In this document: positions 8,544-16,780 of the stretch, piece after piece
How positions within the stretch are numbered: the stretch's first letter is position 1
Layout: each line of letters begins with the position of its first letter
Assembly (NCBI GenBank): GCA_951800145.1
Contig: CATOJE010000011.1
Location: 1 to 61,625 of the forward strand
Direction of reading: 5' to 3'
DNA length: 61,625 nucleotides
Origin: an uncultured Lachnospiraceae bacterium
Lineage (GTDB): Bacteria > Bacillota > Clostridia > Lachnospirales > Lachnospiraceae
Notes under the pieces: generated by a model
What the model was told of the DNA's origin: nothing
What the model saw: only the letters and a program-made list of their open reading frames with translations
Databases searched by the model: none
Position numbers and translations under genes: made by a program

Positions 8544-10043
8544 ATGAACCGAAGGAAAATCTTTTGGGCTGGCTTTTCCTGCCTGGCATTCAGCCTGTGC
8601 GGCTGTGCCGTCAAATCCCCCTACCCAGAGGTGGAGCAATACCTGAAAAGCCAGTTTGGAGGGAACTTTCACATCGAAGAGGTCTCGGAAAATGGCGCTA
8701 TTTATTACCAGGTTTCCCAGAAGGATGGGGAAAAGCTGACCTTTAAGGTATACCCGGCAGGGGAGGAATATACGAATAAAGGGTTTGACGATACCTGCCC
8801 TCTGGCTTTTGTAACAGAGCATGCCCGGGAAGCGGGGCTTGTGCTGGAGCCGGGCAATGGGGAAAAGGAGCTAAGGGTTACGCTCCAGGGCTTTGGGGAA
8901 ATCGAAGGGCTGGCAGAGGCTCTGGCCCAGATAGCTGAGGCTTATGAGGAAGCCGGGCTCCCGGCCAGGTTTACCCAGGGAACCGAGGGAGATGGCTGGA
9001 ACTGCGCAGAGATCCAGGTAGAGATGAAGGATTTTGCTCCGGAGGGCTATGAACCAGGGGTGATTCGCATTCCGGATACCATTACCGGCTATCACACTAA
9101 GGAGGAAATGCAGGACTATCTAGAGCGAAATTATCTCACCTATTTATCCTGCTATTCCCTGGAGGAGATTCCAGACGATGTGCCTGTGGATAAGCTGGAG
9201 CTGCTCCAGGAAGGGACGAATGGCATTACGCTGGAGTATGAGGACCATCAGGTGGAGTATCCCCATTTGGACTATAATAATCTTTACTTTGCCCAGGTTT
9301 ACCGGATGGCATTAAAGGAAGGATGGGAAATAGCGGCGGGAGAGCAGGACTTTTCCATCACAGCCGGAGACCAGAGCGTTCAATTCCAGCTTGTGTTTGA
9401 AGAAGCAGAGGATGGGGATCTGGAGCCGAAGGTGTACTGGTATCCCCCAGATGGGTCGGACCGTACCCTTGCCTGCTCTGACCTTTCTCAAAGCAATGGG
9501 ACCATTTCCCCGGAGATATTGGAAGGAATTACAAATATCCAGATCCACTCCGGCCTGAAGCTTCAGGATGAACAGGAGCGGATCCAGGAGATCCAGGATG
9601 AGGCGGATACATATCTCCTTCGCTCGGACGTAAAGCAGACCGGGGAATTGGCAGAAATCCTTAACTGGCGGGTAACATTGCTGGATATGGAGGAGACAAA
9701 GCGGATCGACACCAGCTCTATGTACTTTGAAGCGGATGATGGGAGAGTATTTCTCCGACTGGATATAGAGATAGAAAATCTGGGGGATCAGAAGGAAGCC
9801 TTTTTAAAGACCATTGCCACACAGGATGACCTGCTGATTCACCTGGTCACCTCCGGAGGACACCGGTACATTCCAGTTGATCTGATGGGGATGGCTGATT
9901 TAACCAGCGCATCCTTAGAGCCCGGGGAGGTAAAAAGCGGCGCCCTGGTTTTCCATATCGCAGAAGAAATTCCTGAGCTGGATGACCACATATTCCTGGC
10001 CCTAAAGGCTGGAGACCAGAGCCAAATCTTCCGGATCAAATAA
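8544..10043 (+). CDS. Putative lipoprotein of unknown function
   Basis: This 499-residue protein begins MNRRKIFWAGFSCLAFSLCG with a lipobox LCGC, so it is probably exported and lipid-anchored at about Cys21. AAGGAG lies upstream of the ATG. The rest is acidic and largely beta/alpha mixed, with no domain I recognise; an immunoglobulin-like C-terminal region (DDGRVFLRLDIEIENLGDQ to the end) resembles DUF4352-like extracellular folds only in general pattern. It precedes two other envelope genes (NlpC/P60 and LCP), which suggests a cell-surface role. Confidence 0.75.
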   Translation: MNRRKIFWAGFSCLAFSLCGCAVKSPYPEVEQYLKSQFGGNFHIEEVSENGAIYYQVSQKDGEKLTFKVYPAGEEYTNKGFDDTCPLAFVTEHAREAGLVLEPGNGEKELRVTLQGFGEIEGLAEALAQIAEAYEEAGLPARFTQGTEGDGWNCAEIQVEMKDFAPEGYEPGVIRIPDTITGYHTKEEMQDYLERNYLTYLSCYSLEEIPDDVPVDKLELLQEGTNGITLEYEDHQVEYPHLDYNNLYFAQVYRMALKEGWEIAAGEQDFSITAGDQSVQFQLVFEEAEDGDLEPKVYWYPPDGSDRTLACSDLSQSNGTISPEILEGITNIQIHSGLKLQDEQERIQEIQDEADTYLLRSDVKQTGELAEILNWRVTLLDMEETKRIDTSSMYFEADDGRVFLRLDIEIENLGDQKEAFLKTIATQDDLLIHLVTSGGHRYIPVDLMGMADLTSASLEPGEVKSGALVFHIAEEIPELDDHIFLALKAGDQSQIFRIK

Positions 10044-10239
10044 TGTAAAAAATAAATTCATTTTTATTAAAATTTTCTTTTGTTTCTCCTTCTGGTTATT
10101 CTTCCGGCCTTATGGTATAATCAAGGGGATGTATCACCTATTCACAGCCTAGTGTGGTGACTGAATATAATGATACCAGGGGCTGTGAGCCGCACTGCGG
10201 CCAAATCTTTAAGAATAATGGAAAGAGATCCGATAAAAC
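10044..10239. promoter_or_regulatory. Structured leader upstream of the NlpC/P60 gene
   Basis: A TATAAT-containing stretch (about 10115-10120) precedes a leader with a 7-bp stem CACAGCC (10144-10150) pairing with GGCTGTG (10181-10187) around a 30-nt loop region, plus a second small stem CCGCA/TGCGG just after. I do not recognise a known riboswitch class; c-di-AMP and c-di-GMP consensus features are not visible. It may still regulate the wall hydrolase downstream. Confidence 0.35.
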
Positions 10240-12729
10240 GTGAAGCGAAGAACAAATTTTAACATAAAAAGGCTGCCGCAATTACGAAAATCCAACCCTG
10301 CCCTTACCCGGGCAGTCACCTCAGTTTTATTCATCTGTACTGGTATCGCCCTGGGAGAGGCGGGACGGTATTATGGGCTTTCTCATCCGTGGGAAAGCCC
10401 TGAGCCTGTTCTGGCCCAGGTTCAGGAGCCGGAGGGGGAAAGTGCCCCTGAGACACTTCCTGCCGCCCCGGCAGAGGAAACTGAAAGCTTGCCGGAGACA
10501 CAGCCGGAGGAGCCGGCCTATGAGCCAGCTCCGGATAAGCTGAACCTGGCCTACTACTTTCCGGAGGGGAGCGATCCGGAGGAGATTATTAACAGCTATG
10601 CCGGTCAGGTTTTCCAGGATTTAACTATTATGGATTCTCAATGGCTGGCAGACATTTACGAATTAGCCGATATCAAGCCGGATTTCATGGCCGCGCATCT
10701 TGGAAAAAGCGCAGCCTCAGCCAGGGGAGGCTATAATCCCAAGGCGGAAAACCATGATCCGGAGGATCCCAGCACCTGGACGATCAATGACTGGAAGAAA
10801 ATCCATGTATCCTTCGTTAACGGGGACGGCAAGGCCGTGTCCGGCTATTCGAATGTCAAGGATATTCTGGCCATGGCCAGCGTGTATACATATTATACGG
10901 ATATGATGGATGTGGATACCTTTGAGTCCTACGCTAAGCAGCTCTGGAAGGACTCCCACAGCTATTCCTTAAGTATGGGAAAGGTGTATTACTGCGACGG
11001 ATGTATTGATAAGACCGATGAGGAGATCGCCCAGGAGGAGGAGCTGGAGGAGTCTGACGCTGCCTTCCTGTCCGCAGACGCGAATCGCGTGATTTCCGAT
11101 TCCGATGGCTCCTCGGGCAGTGGCCTGGCAGGCGCTGGCTCTCTTGGCGGCAGTCAGGCAGGCTCTGCCCCCTCTGGTAATGGCCAGACCGGTTCTAAAG
11201 CCTCTGGCAATGCTTCCGGAGGCTCTGACGCCTCCGCCCCATCCCAGAAAACCACAGTGCGCACCATAAATTCAGGGAAGAATTACCGTCCGCAAGGGGA
11301 TGGGGAAGCAGAGCTGGATTCTGGGTTAAATGACAGTGGTAAAGCCTTGGCATCGGAGCCAGACTCCGGGCTAAATGACAGCGAAAAAGCCTTGGCATCG
11401 GGGCTGGACTCCGGGTTAAATGACAGTAGTAAAGCCTTAGCAGCTGGAGAGACAGGAGAGTCTGGCAGCCTGCCCTCAGCTGCAGCATTGCCAGATACCA
11501 GCCAGACAGACTCTGGGGTGAATTCCAGCGGGATGGCGCAGCCGTCTGGGACAAGGGATTCGTCTTACGGAAATTCCCTGCCCCAGACCGCTTTGCCGCA
11601 AGCCAATGAGACGGTCCGGACGGACGAATCATCCCAGGCCCTTGCCGCCTCCCAGACAGCAGCGGATGCCGCACCTCCATCCCAGGAGGAGAGCGCGGCT
11701 CAGGATTATGAAAGCGGGGAAGTAACCGTCATCCGCCGGAATGTAGCAGCTCAGGCAGCAGAGCAGGAGGCAGCGCGCTATTCCTCCCCCTCAGACCCAA
11801 CCGTTGCTTCCATGGCATCGGATTCCGACGCTGTGGCATTAGCCTCTCAGGCCGGAGCCGATCCGGCGTTCTCCAGTCAGTCTGAGACAAAGTCTTATGA
11901 GGCAGAGGCTGGTTCCAAATCCTCTCAAGGCTCCGGGAGCGCTTCCACAGATACAGACCCTGACAGTAGGTCCGCTTCCCGTTCTTCCCAGTCCCATAAG
12001 GATGCCAAATGTCCAGGACATATGGATCTCTACATCCGCATCCGGCTTTTGGGGTTAGAGGATGCAAAGGGGCTCATTTCCAAGGATGCCATAGGGAATA
12101 ATCCGGAGAATCAGAGGGCAGATGGCTGGAAGGGATGGACCAAGGAAAACCTGGAGAATGTCCGATCCATTTGCCAGCAGGACTGGTTTGCTGATTACGG
12201 GCTGAGCATTTCCGCCATTTCCACCAGCACCCCTTTGACTGCCCAGGAAATTAATGAGTACATGAGCCAATTACCTCCGGATCTGTCAGAGACCAGAAGA
12301 AAGATTATCCATTTCGCTCTTTCTTCGGTAGGAAAAGTACCGTACTACTGGGGCGGAAAGGCATCTCACGCCGGATATGAGGGGAATAACTTCGGCATGC
12401 TGATCTCCGCAGATGACAAAGGCCGTATGCTTCGTGGCCTGGACTGCTCCGGATGGATCAGCTGGGTTTACTGGTCTGCAACCGGAACACAGCTGAGCGG
12501 CTCCAGTACCAGCAGCCTGATTCTCTGTGGGGAAAAGATCAGCCGCAGCCAGCTTAAGCCCGGGGATATTATCGTCCGAACCGGAACTAATGCCCATGTG
12601 GTCATGTTCCTGAGCTGGTCTGCTAATGGACAAATGAATGTTATTCACGAATCCAGTGCATCCGTCAACAATGTCACCATCAAAACGATGGAAGCTGCAT
12701 GGCCTTATTACCGTAAGCTGGTGGACTAA
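10240..12729 (+). CDS. NlpC/P60 cell-wall hydrolase with long Ser/Gly-rich linker
   Basis: This 829-residue protein (GTG start) has an N-terminal signal-anchor (AVTSVLFICTGIALGEAG), an acidic Pro/Glu segment, a first globular region (about residues 100-270), and a long low-complexity linker of Ser, Gly, Ala and Asp. The linker includes three near-identical 15-residue repeats of the DSGLNDS-KALA type (DNA about 11319-11445). The C-terminal NlpC/P60 domain has its catalytic Cys in GLDCSGWISW, a His in AHVVMF and a second polar site in IHESS. It probably cleaves peptidoglycan stem peptides outside the membrane. The repeat-rich linker is prone to length variation. Confidence 0.85.
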   Translation: MKRRTNFNIKRLPQLRKSNPALTRAVTSVLFICTGIALGEAGRYYGLSHPWESPEPVLAQVQEPEGESAPETLPAAPAEETESLPETQPEEPAYEPAPDKLNLAYYFPEGSDPEEIINSYAGQVFQDLTIMDSQWLADIYELADIKPDFMAAHLGKSAASARGGYNPKAENHDPEDPSTWTINDWKKIHVSFVNGDGKAVSGYSNVKDILAMASVYTYYTDMMDVDTFESYAKQLWKDSHSYSLSMGKVYYCDGCIDKTDEEIAQEEELEESDAAFLSADANRVISDSDGSSGSGLAGAGSLGGSQAGSAPSGNGQTGSKASGNASGGSDASAPSQKTTVRTINSGKNYRPQGDGEAELDSGLNDSGKALASEPDSGLNDSEKALASGLDSGLNDSSKALAAGETGESGSLPSAAALPDTSQTDSGVNSSGMAQPSGTRDSSYGNSLPQTALPQANETVRTDESSQALAASQTAADAAPPSQEESAAQDYESGEVTVIRRNVAAQAAEQEAARYSSPSDPTVASMASDSDAVALASQAGADPAFSSQSETKSYEAEAGSKSSQGSGSASTDTDPDSRSASRSSQSHKDAKCPGHMDLYIRIRLLGLEDAKGLISKDAIGNNPENQRADGWKGWTKENLENVRSICQQDWFADYGLSISAISTSTPLTAQEINEYMSQLPPDLSETRRKIIHFALSSVGKVPYYWGGKASHAGYEGNNFGMLISADDKGRMLRGLDCSGWISWVYWSATGTQLSGSSTSSLILCGEKISRSQLKPGDIIVRTGTNAHVVMFLSWSANGQMNVIHESSASVNNVTIKTMEAAWPYYRKLVD

Positions 12730-12868
12730 TCCATCGCCCAGTTATTTGCTGAATTTGCTGAAGGATGCACGAATATGCTACCGGTCGCGATACCACCCGC
12801 AGTGCCTGTAAAGCGAAGCGAGAGCATGGGCCTTACAGACTGGCGTAAGCTGTATATGAGGTTAAATT
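12730..12868. promoter_or_regulatory. Hairpin-containing gap before the LCP gene
   Basis: This 139-bp gap contains a stem CAGT-x-CTGTAA (about 12801-12812) pairing with TTACAG-ACTG (about 12834-12844) around a purine-rich loop. There is no run of T after it, so it is more likely a leader element or 5' stabiliser than a terminator. No known RNA family is recognised. Confidence 0.3.
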
Positions 12869-14695
12869 ATGTCAAGAGATAAATACGAAGATGAGTTTGA
12901 AGAAGAGTTTGAGGATGAGCTGGATCGTATGCGCTCCCGGCGCAGGAACCGAAGGGCACGGGAGCGGTCTAAGGAATCACCCTCTGATCATCGGCAGATG
13001 TTTTATCATGTGGGAAATGAGGCGGACTATGACGCTTCGGAGGATTACGATCCCTCAGATTATGAGCTCTTTGACGGTGATTATAATAGAGGCGATGCTG
13101 CTTTCGATGATGACTTCCAGGTGGAATATCTGGAGGACGGGCCAGACCTTATGACCATTCCGGCAAAGGGTCAATCAAAGAAATTCAGCAATGACGGGAA
13201 TGGAGCATCCAACCGCGCAAGTCAATCCAACTCTTTAGGCCAGGCCAACCGCCCCAAGAACGGCCCATCTCAATCGCCAGTTGGCAGAAAGCGCCCCTGC
13301 TCTGACTATCCGCAAAATTCCCAGAGAAATACCTCTTCCTCTGGATCCGGAAAGAACAAAAGGCCGAAAAAGCCTAAGAAAAAAAGGCGGATATGGAAGC
13401 TGCTTCTTTTGTTCCTTCTCCTGTTTTCCGCCTATTTATATGGAAAACGTTGGATGAAGGACCGGGACGGCTACTGGAATATCGCTGTATTCGGCGTAGA
13501 TTCCCGGGACAATAACCTGGGAAAGGGCGCATTAGCTGATGTGCAGATGATCGCCAGCATCAATAAAAAGACGGGTGAGATCCGACTGGTTTCTGTTTTC
13601 CGTGATACCTATGTACAGATAAATGATGACGGAGAGTTCCATAAGATTAATGAGGCCTACTTCAAGGGAGGCTATCCCCAGGCCTTAGACACCTTAAAGC
13701 GCAATTTGGACATCCAGGTAGATGATTATGCCACCTTTAACTGGAAGGCAGTAGCTGATGCGATTAATATCTTAGGCGGAATTGACTTGGAAATCACAGA
13801 CAGTGAGTTTAAGTATATTAATTCCTTCATCACAGAGACCGTAGAATCCACCGGCGTATATTCCACCCATCTCCAAAATGCAGGGTGGAATCACCTGGAT
13901 GGCGTACAGGCTGTGGCCTACAGCCGCCTAAGACTGATGGATACGGACTTTAACCGGACAGAGCGCCAGCGAAAGGTGGTTTCCCTGGCACTGGATAAGG
14001 CCAAACAGGCCGACTTAACCACCTTAAAAACAGTGATTGGCACGGTACTTCCGGAAATATCCACCAGCATCGGAATCGAAGACGTGATCCCCATGGCCAG
14101 GAGTGTAAACCGATATCACTTGGGCCAAACCGGCGGTTTCCCCTTTGCAAAAACCACTGCCATGGTAGGAAAAATGGACTGCGTCATACCCATGACCCTG
14201 GAATCCAATGTTATACTTCTCCATCAGTTCCTATTTGATGTAGAAAGCTATGAGCCCTCCTTATCCGTAAAGCGGATCAGCGGCGAGATCAGCCAGCGTA
14301 CAGGGATCTATGAGGAGGGAAAGGCCTCTGGAATTGACACGAACCTAACCCCTCCGCCCCAAAATCCCGGCGGAGGCGAAGGAGGGCAAGGTGGAGGGAA
14401 TTCTGGAAATGCTGCCGAGAATCCTGCTCCGGTGATAGATAATCCATCGCCTGAAACCCCGGCTGAGGAAGGAAGCATGGAAGAAGCCTCCTCTGAGGAA
14501 ACAGAAGCGGAGCTTAGCAGTGAGGCAGCAACCCCTGAGCCGCCTATTGCGCCGCCTGAGGAGCCCATAGAAACAACCATATCCGAAGATCAGCGCTTCG
14601 AAGGCCCAGGCGCCACCGCTCCAGATAATCCAACCGAAGCGTTCACTAAGCCAGACGAACCCACTGCAGAATCCTATGGTCCTGGATTTGAATAA
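12869..14695 (+). CDS. LytR-CpsA-Psr (LCP) family protein
   Basis: This 608-residue protein has a charged cytoplasmic N-terminus (about 170 residues, Asp/Glu/Arg-rich then KNKRPKKPKKKRR), one membrane segment (WKLLLLFLLLFSAYLYG, about 176-192) and an LCP domain starting WNIAVFGVDSRD. The LCP domain has the conserved arginines and aspartates in SVFRDTYVQI and AYSRLRLMDTDFNRTERQRK. A C-terminal Pro/Glu/Ser-rich tail follows. LCP enzymes transfer polyprenyl-linked glycopolymers to peptidoglycan outside the membrane. The long acidic cytoplasmic head is unusual and might be a regulatory docking segment. A terminator follows at 14792. Confidence 0.88.
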   Translation: MSRDKYEDEFEEEFEDELDRMRSRRRNRRARERSKESPSDHRQMFYHVGNEADYDASEDYDPSDYELFDGDYNRGDAAFDDDFQVEYLEDGPDLMTIPAKGQSKKFSNDGNGASNRASQSNSLGQANRPKNGPSQSPVGRKRPCSDYPQNSQRNTSSSGSGKNKRPKKPKKKRRIWKLLLLFLLLFSAYLYGKRWMKDRDGYWNIAVFGVDSRDNNLGKGALADVQMIASINKKTGEIRLVSVFRDTYVQINDDGEFHKINEAYFKGGYPQALDTLKRNLDIQVDDYATFNWKAVADAINILGGIDLEITDSEFKYINSFITETVESTGVYSTHLQNAGWNHLDGVQAVAYSRLRLMDTDFNRTERQRKVVSLALDKAKQADLTTLKTVIGTVLPEISTSIGIEDVIPMARSVNRYHLGQTGGFPFAKTTAMVGKMDCVIPMTLESNVILLHQFLFDVESYEPSLSVKRISGEISQRTGIYEEGKASGIDTNLTPPPQNPGGGEGGQGGGNSGNAAENPAPVIDNPSPETPAEEGSMEEASSEETEAELSSEAATPEPPIAPPEEPIETTISEDQRFEGPGATAPDNPTEAFTKPDEPTAESYGPGFE

Positions 14696-14791
14696 AGATA
14701 AAAAGGTGTGAAATTTCATAGCTGAGTAAAGCTTAATAACGGAACAAGCTTATATAACCGAGCAAAAATAAATAAAGAGCAGAAATAGAAG

Positions 14792-14825
14792 AGAGGCTTT
14801 CCAGATAAAGGAGAGCCTCTTTTTA
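14792..14825 (+). terminator. Rho-independent terminator after the LCP gene
   Basis: AGAGGCT (14792-14798) pairs with AGCCTCT (14814-14820) and is followed by TTTTT. It closes the plus-strand envelope block before the prophage target site. Confidence 0.75.
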
Positions 14826-15113
14826 TGACCCATGTTAATGTTTAGAAGTAACAATAGTTAACATAAAAATATTATGTAAATATATTTATCAATCCCAGTT
14901 TACACTGACGCAATTACAGCAAGGTATACGAGGTAATCCTTGGAAAAACCTTACTATAAAGCCTGCATTTCGCAGAAAGGTGTCTCCACTGGTGGAGGAA
15001 ACCGATTCCAGTACCCTGGGAGAAGGACAGGGACGCCGTCCATCCAAACTATATCGAAGAAAATGGGAGAAATAAACTATGGATCGAAAAGCCTTTGCCA
15101 ATGTATTTGGAGA
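14826..15113. other. Gap with a start-less open frame (possible gene remnant)
   Basis: Between the terminator and the attachment site there is no convincing gene. One plus-strand frame ending at TAA 15073-15075 reads as protein-like (GEGQGRRPSKLYRRKWEK at its end) for over 60 codons but has no ATG, GTG or TTG with a ribosome site, so it may be the tail of a decayed gene. A 20-codon ORF at 15079-15141 overlaps the promoter and is probably meaningless. Confidence 0.35.
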
Positions 15114-15142
15114 TTGTCAATTCACGGAAGATACGATATAAT
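15114..15142 (+). promoter_or_regulatory. Strong sigma-A promoter just outside the left junction
   Basis: TTGTCA (15114-15119) and TATAAT (15137-15142) are separated by exactly 17 bp and point rightward into the attachment site. On the unoccupied chromosome this promoter would read through the site into the TtcA-like and recombinase genes. In the present arrangement it reads into the prophage structural genes. Confidence 0.75.
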
Positions 15143-15176
15143 AGACAAAAGCAGAAATATTGGCTATTCCTATACC

Positions 15177-15210
15177 AACTATTCGTTAAACTATTCTTTC
15201 GCGAATAGTT
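15177..15210. repeat. Left attachment site (attL), dif-like
   Basis: The 22-bp core at 15189-15210 has inverted arms AACTATTC and GAATAGTT around the 6-bp spacer TTTCGC, the geometry of a Xer recombination site. An extra directly repeated half-site AACTATTCG lies at 15177-15185, three bases before the core. The same core lies at 28335-28356. Confidence 0.85.
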
Positions 15211-15216
15211 GGAAGT

Positions 15217-15243
15217 AGGGCCTGGAAACTACCAGCCCAGGCC
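15217..15243. other. Hairpin just inside the left end
   Basis: GGGCCTGG (15217-15224) pairs with CCAGGCCC (15236-15243), an 8-bp GC-rich stem seven bases inside the prophage. It could terminate incoming host transcription weakly (no T run) or serve as a virion-strand structure. No gene is seen from here to 15465. Confidence 0.5.
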
Positions 15244-15465
15244 CCTCTCCTAACTGAACCGTTCCGGATTTTGGAATCTGTTTAACACGCGCTTGTTTAC
15301 ATTCTTGGCATTCTGCCAGATGTTTTCCCAATAAAAAAAAATAACAAGAACAAAAAGAATATGAAACTTTTACAATGGACATTAAAACCCTAACCTTAAC
15401 CAGGGACATTGTCTTGCTGTCGCTGATAAGCTGGATCCTTGGTATGGTTACGGACAGGTAAAAAT

Positions 15466-15636
15466 ATGGAAAAAGAATTAATGGATTTATCCTGCAAATT
15501 ATCCAGCAATCTATCTGCCATGTGTTTAACCGATGACGCCCTGCAGCTGGATGAGCGATACCGCTTTGCAAGGTATCAGCTAAAAGAACTGTTTCGGTTA
15601 AACACGGCCAGATTAGCCAGGGAGGGAAAAAAGTGA
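15466..15636 (+). CDS. Small protein at the head of the structural operon
   Basis: This 56-residue charged helical protein begins MEKELMDLSCKLSSNLSAMC. I chose the ATG at 15466 with ACAGG upstream over the TTG at 15439. Its stop overlaps the GTG of the next gene, so the two are translationally coupled. No homologue is recognised; its place at the start of the phage morphogenesis block suggests a virion-assembly or early regulatory role. Confidence 0.6.
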   Translation: MEKELMDLSCKLSSNLSAMCLTDDALQLDERYRFARYQLKELFRLNTARLAREGKK

Positions 15637-16244
15637 GATATCCCGTATTAATCCTTAGCATGGCATGTATATTTTTAACGCCAATTCACTGCTATGCTTC
15701 CCCGGAACTGGAGGTTCCAGCTATGGAAAGCCCGGCAGAAGATACAGGAGGTGAGACAGATGCTCCCAGCACGGATAACAGCCCTGACAATCCTGGGGAT
15801 AACCCTATGGACGTGGATGTTCCAGTACCGGATATTCCTACGGTTCCCGAGACTCTCCCTCCAGAGGCGGCGGAAGAAATTCTGGATTTTCCAGAGGGGG
15901 AAGAAGCTGCGGAAGTTACAGAAGCTTCTCCTTCCCTGGAGAGCGCTTCAGAAAATCCTCTACCAGATCCGGTAGAAGAAACGACGGAAGAAGAGACAAG
16001 TCAGGACAAGGAAAGTAATCTGGAGGAGATGGATGCAGATTTCCTGGATTCTGGGGAGCCGTGGGATGCCGAGGACGAATACTTCTTAAGATATTCCCTT
16101 GCTTCCCCCTCCAATCTTTCCGGGATCCAGGAGTCCTTAGATGTCTGCGCTGAGCTGTTAGCGGTAGCCGATGTCCTACTAGCACTCCTGGTTGGATGCA
16201 TCTGTGCATCCATCTTTGGACGGTTCTTTACTTTAAGGTGGTAA
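15633..16244 (+). CDS. Secreted acidic proline-rich phage membrane protein
   Basis: This 203-residue protein (GTG start, GGAGGG six bases upstream) has a signal peptide (ILSMACIFLTPIHCYA), a long acidic Pro/Glu/Asp-rich region (about residues 25-150) and a C-terminal membrane helix (LLAVADVLLALLVGCICASI). A signal peptide, flexible linker and C-terminal anchor is the layout of filamentous-phage minor coat or adsorption proteins. Its place before the small hydrophobic and coat genes supports a virion role. The exact equivalent in Ff phages cannot be assigned. Confidence 0.7.
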   Translation: MRYPVLILSMACIFLTPIHCYASPELEVPAMESPAEDTGGETDAPSTDNSPDNPGDNPMDVDVPVPDIPTVPETLPPEAAEEILDFPEGEEAAEVTEASPSLESASENPLPDPVEETTEEETSQDKESNLEEMDADFLDSGEPWDAEDEYFLRYSLASPSNLSGIQESLDVCAELLAVADVLLALLVGCICASIFGRFFTLRW

Positions 16245-16246
16245 CT

Positions 16247-16369
16247 ATGGCTGATTTTATTTCCGGGGTTATTGCCCCGTTTACTGGGATTGGTTTTTTG
16301 TTAGGATGCCTGCCCTTAGTTTTTGGCCTTGGTATCCAGGCAATTATCAATATATTAAAAAAAATCTAA
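16247..16369 (+). CDS. Tiny hydrophobic virion protein, pVII/pIX-like
   Basis: This 40-residue protein starts MADFISGVIAPFTGIGF, consists mostly of one membrane helix and ends in LKKI. AAGGTGG lies just before the ATG. Size, hydrophobicity and location immediately upstream of the coat gene match the pVII/pIX minor coat proteins of filamentous phages. Sequence identity with them is not evident, so this rests on position and architecture. Confidence 0.65.
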   Translation: MADFISGVIAPFTGIGFLLGCLPLVFGLGIQAIINILKKI

Positions 16370-16385
16370 GAAAGGCGGTAACAAA

Positions 16386-16673
16386 ATGAGAAAGAATCTT
16401 GTAGAGAAAGTAAAAGTAGCGGCGGCTTATGCCCTTCCGGTAGTGGCAAGTGGTGCCTGTGTCTTAACCTGTTTTGCATCAGATGCTGGCACTGAGGGTA
16501 CTTCCATTATCGATACGGCAGTCTCTTCACTGACCACTTCCATCACTTCCATGGCAAGTTCCATTGGTGGTGCGATTGGCTCGATCCTGCCGATTGCTCT
16601 CCCGTTAGTAGGGGTTAGCCTGGTAGTGGCGATTGGCCTTAAGGTATTTAAAAACATTACCAGCAAGGCATAG
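16386..16673 (+). CDS. Major coat protein, pVIII-like
   Basis: This 95-residue protein has a signal peptide (basic start MRKNLVEKVK, hydrophobic core, likely cleavage after CFA). The predicted mature protein of about 64 residues has an acidic N-terminus (SDAGTEG), a Ser/Thr/Gly-rich helix, a membrane helix (ILPIALPLVGVSLVVAIGL) and a basic C-terminus (KVFKNITSKA). This is the charge layout of filamentous-phage major coat proteins: acidic outside, hydrophobic middle, basic end facing the DNA. AGAAAGGCGG precedes the ATG and a strong terminator follows directly, as after gene VIII in Ff phages. Confidence 0.85.
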   Translation: MRKNLVEKVKVAAAYALPVVASGACVLTCFASDAGTEGTSIIDTAVSSLTTSITSMASSIGGAIGSILPIALPLVGVSLVVAIGLKVFKNITSKA

Positions 16674-16680
16674 TCCCGCG

Positions 16681-16722
16681 CGGGGCCTTGGTCTTTCGGG
16701 ACTGGGGCCCCGTTTTTCTTTT
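16681..16722 (+). terminator. Terminator behind the coat gene
   Basis: CGGGGCC (16681-16687) pairs with GGCCCCG (16706-16712), followed by TTTTTCTTTT. Partial termination here would let the coat mRNA be much more abundant than the downstream minor-protein mRNA, as known for filamentous phages. Confidence 0.88.
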
Positions 16723-16780
16723 GGCAAAATTACCAGGCAGTTTGGAAAGAATTGCCTAAAGCTTATAAAAAGAGGCCGAT

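Noticed and set aside
10044-10239. Possible c-di-AMP riboswitch upstream of the NlpC/P60 gene
   Set aside because: Genes of this type often have one, but the conserved sequence blocks are not visible; only a generic stem is supported.
14940-15218. Plus-strand ORF of 92 residues reaching into attL
   Set aside because: No ribosome site, overlaps the promoter and attachment site, and another frame looks more protein-like over part of it.
15191-15661. Minus-strand ORF of 156 residues at the left prophage end
   Set aside because: Antisense to the first phage gene; low-quality composition and no ribosome site.
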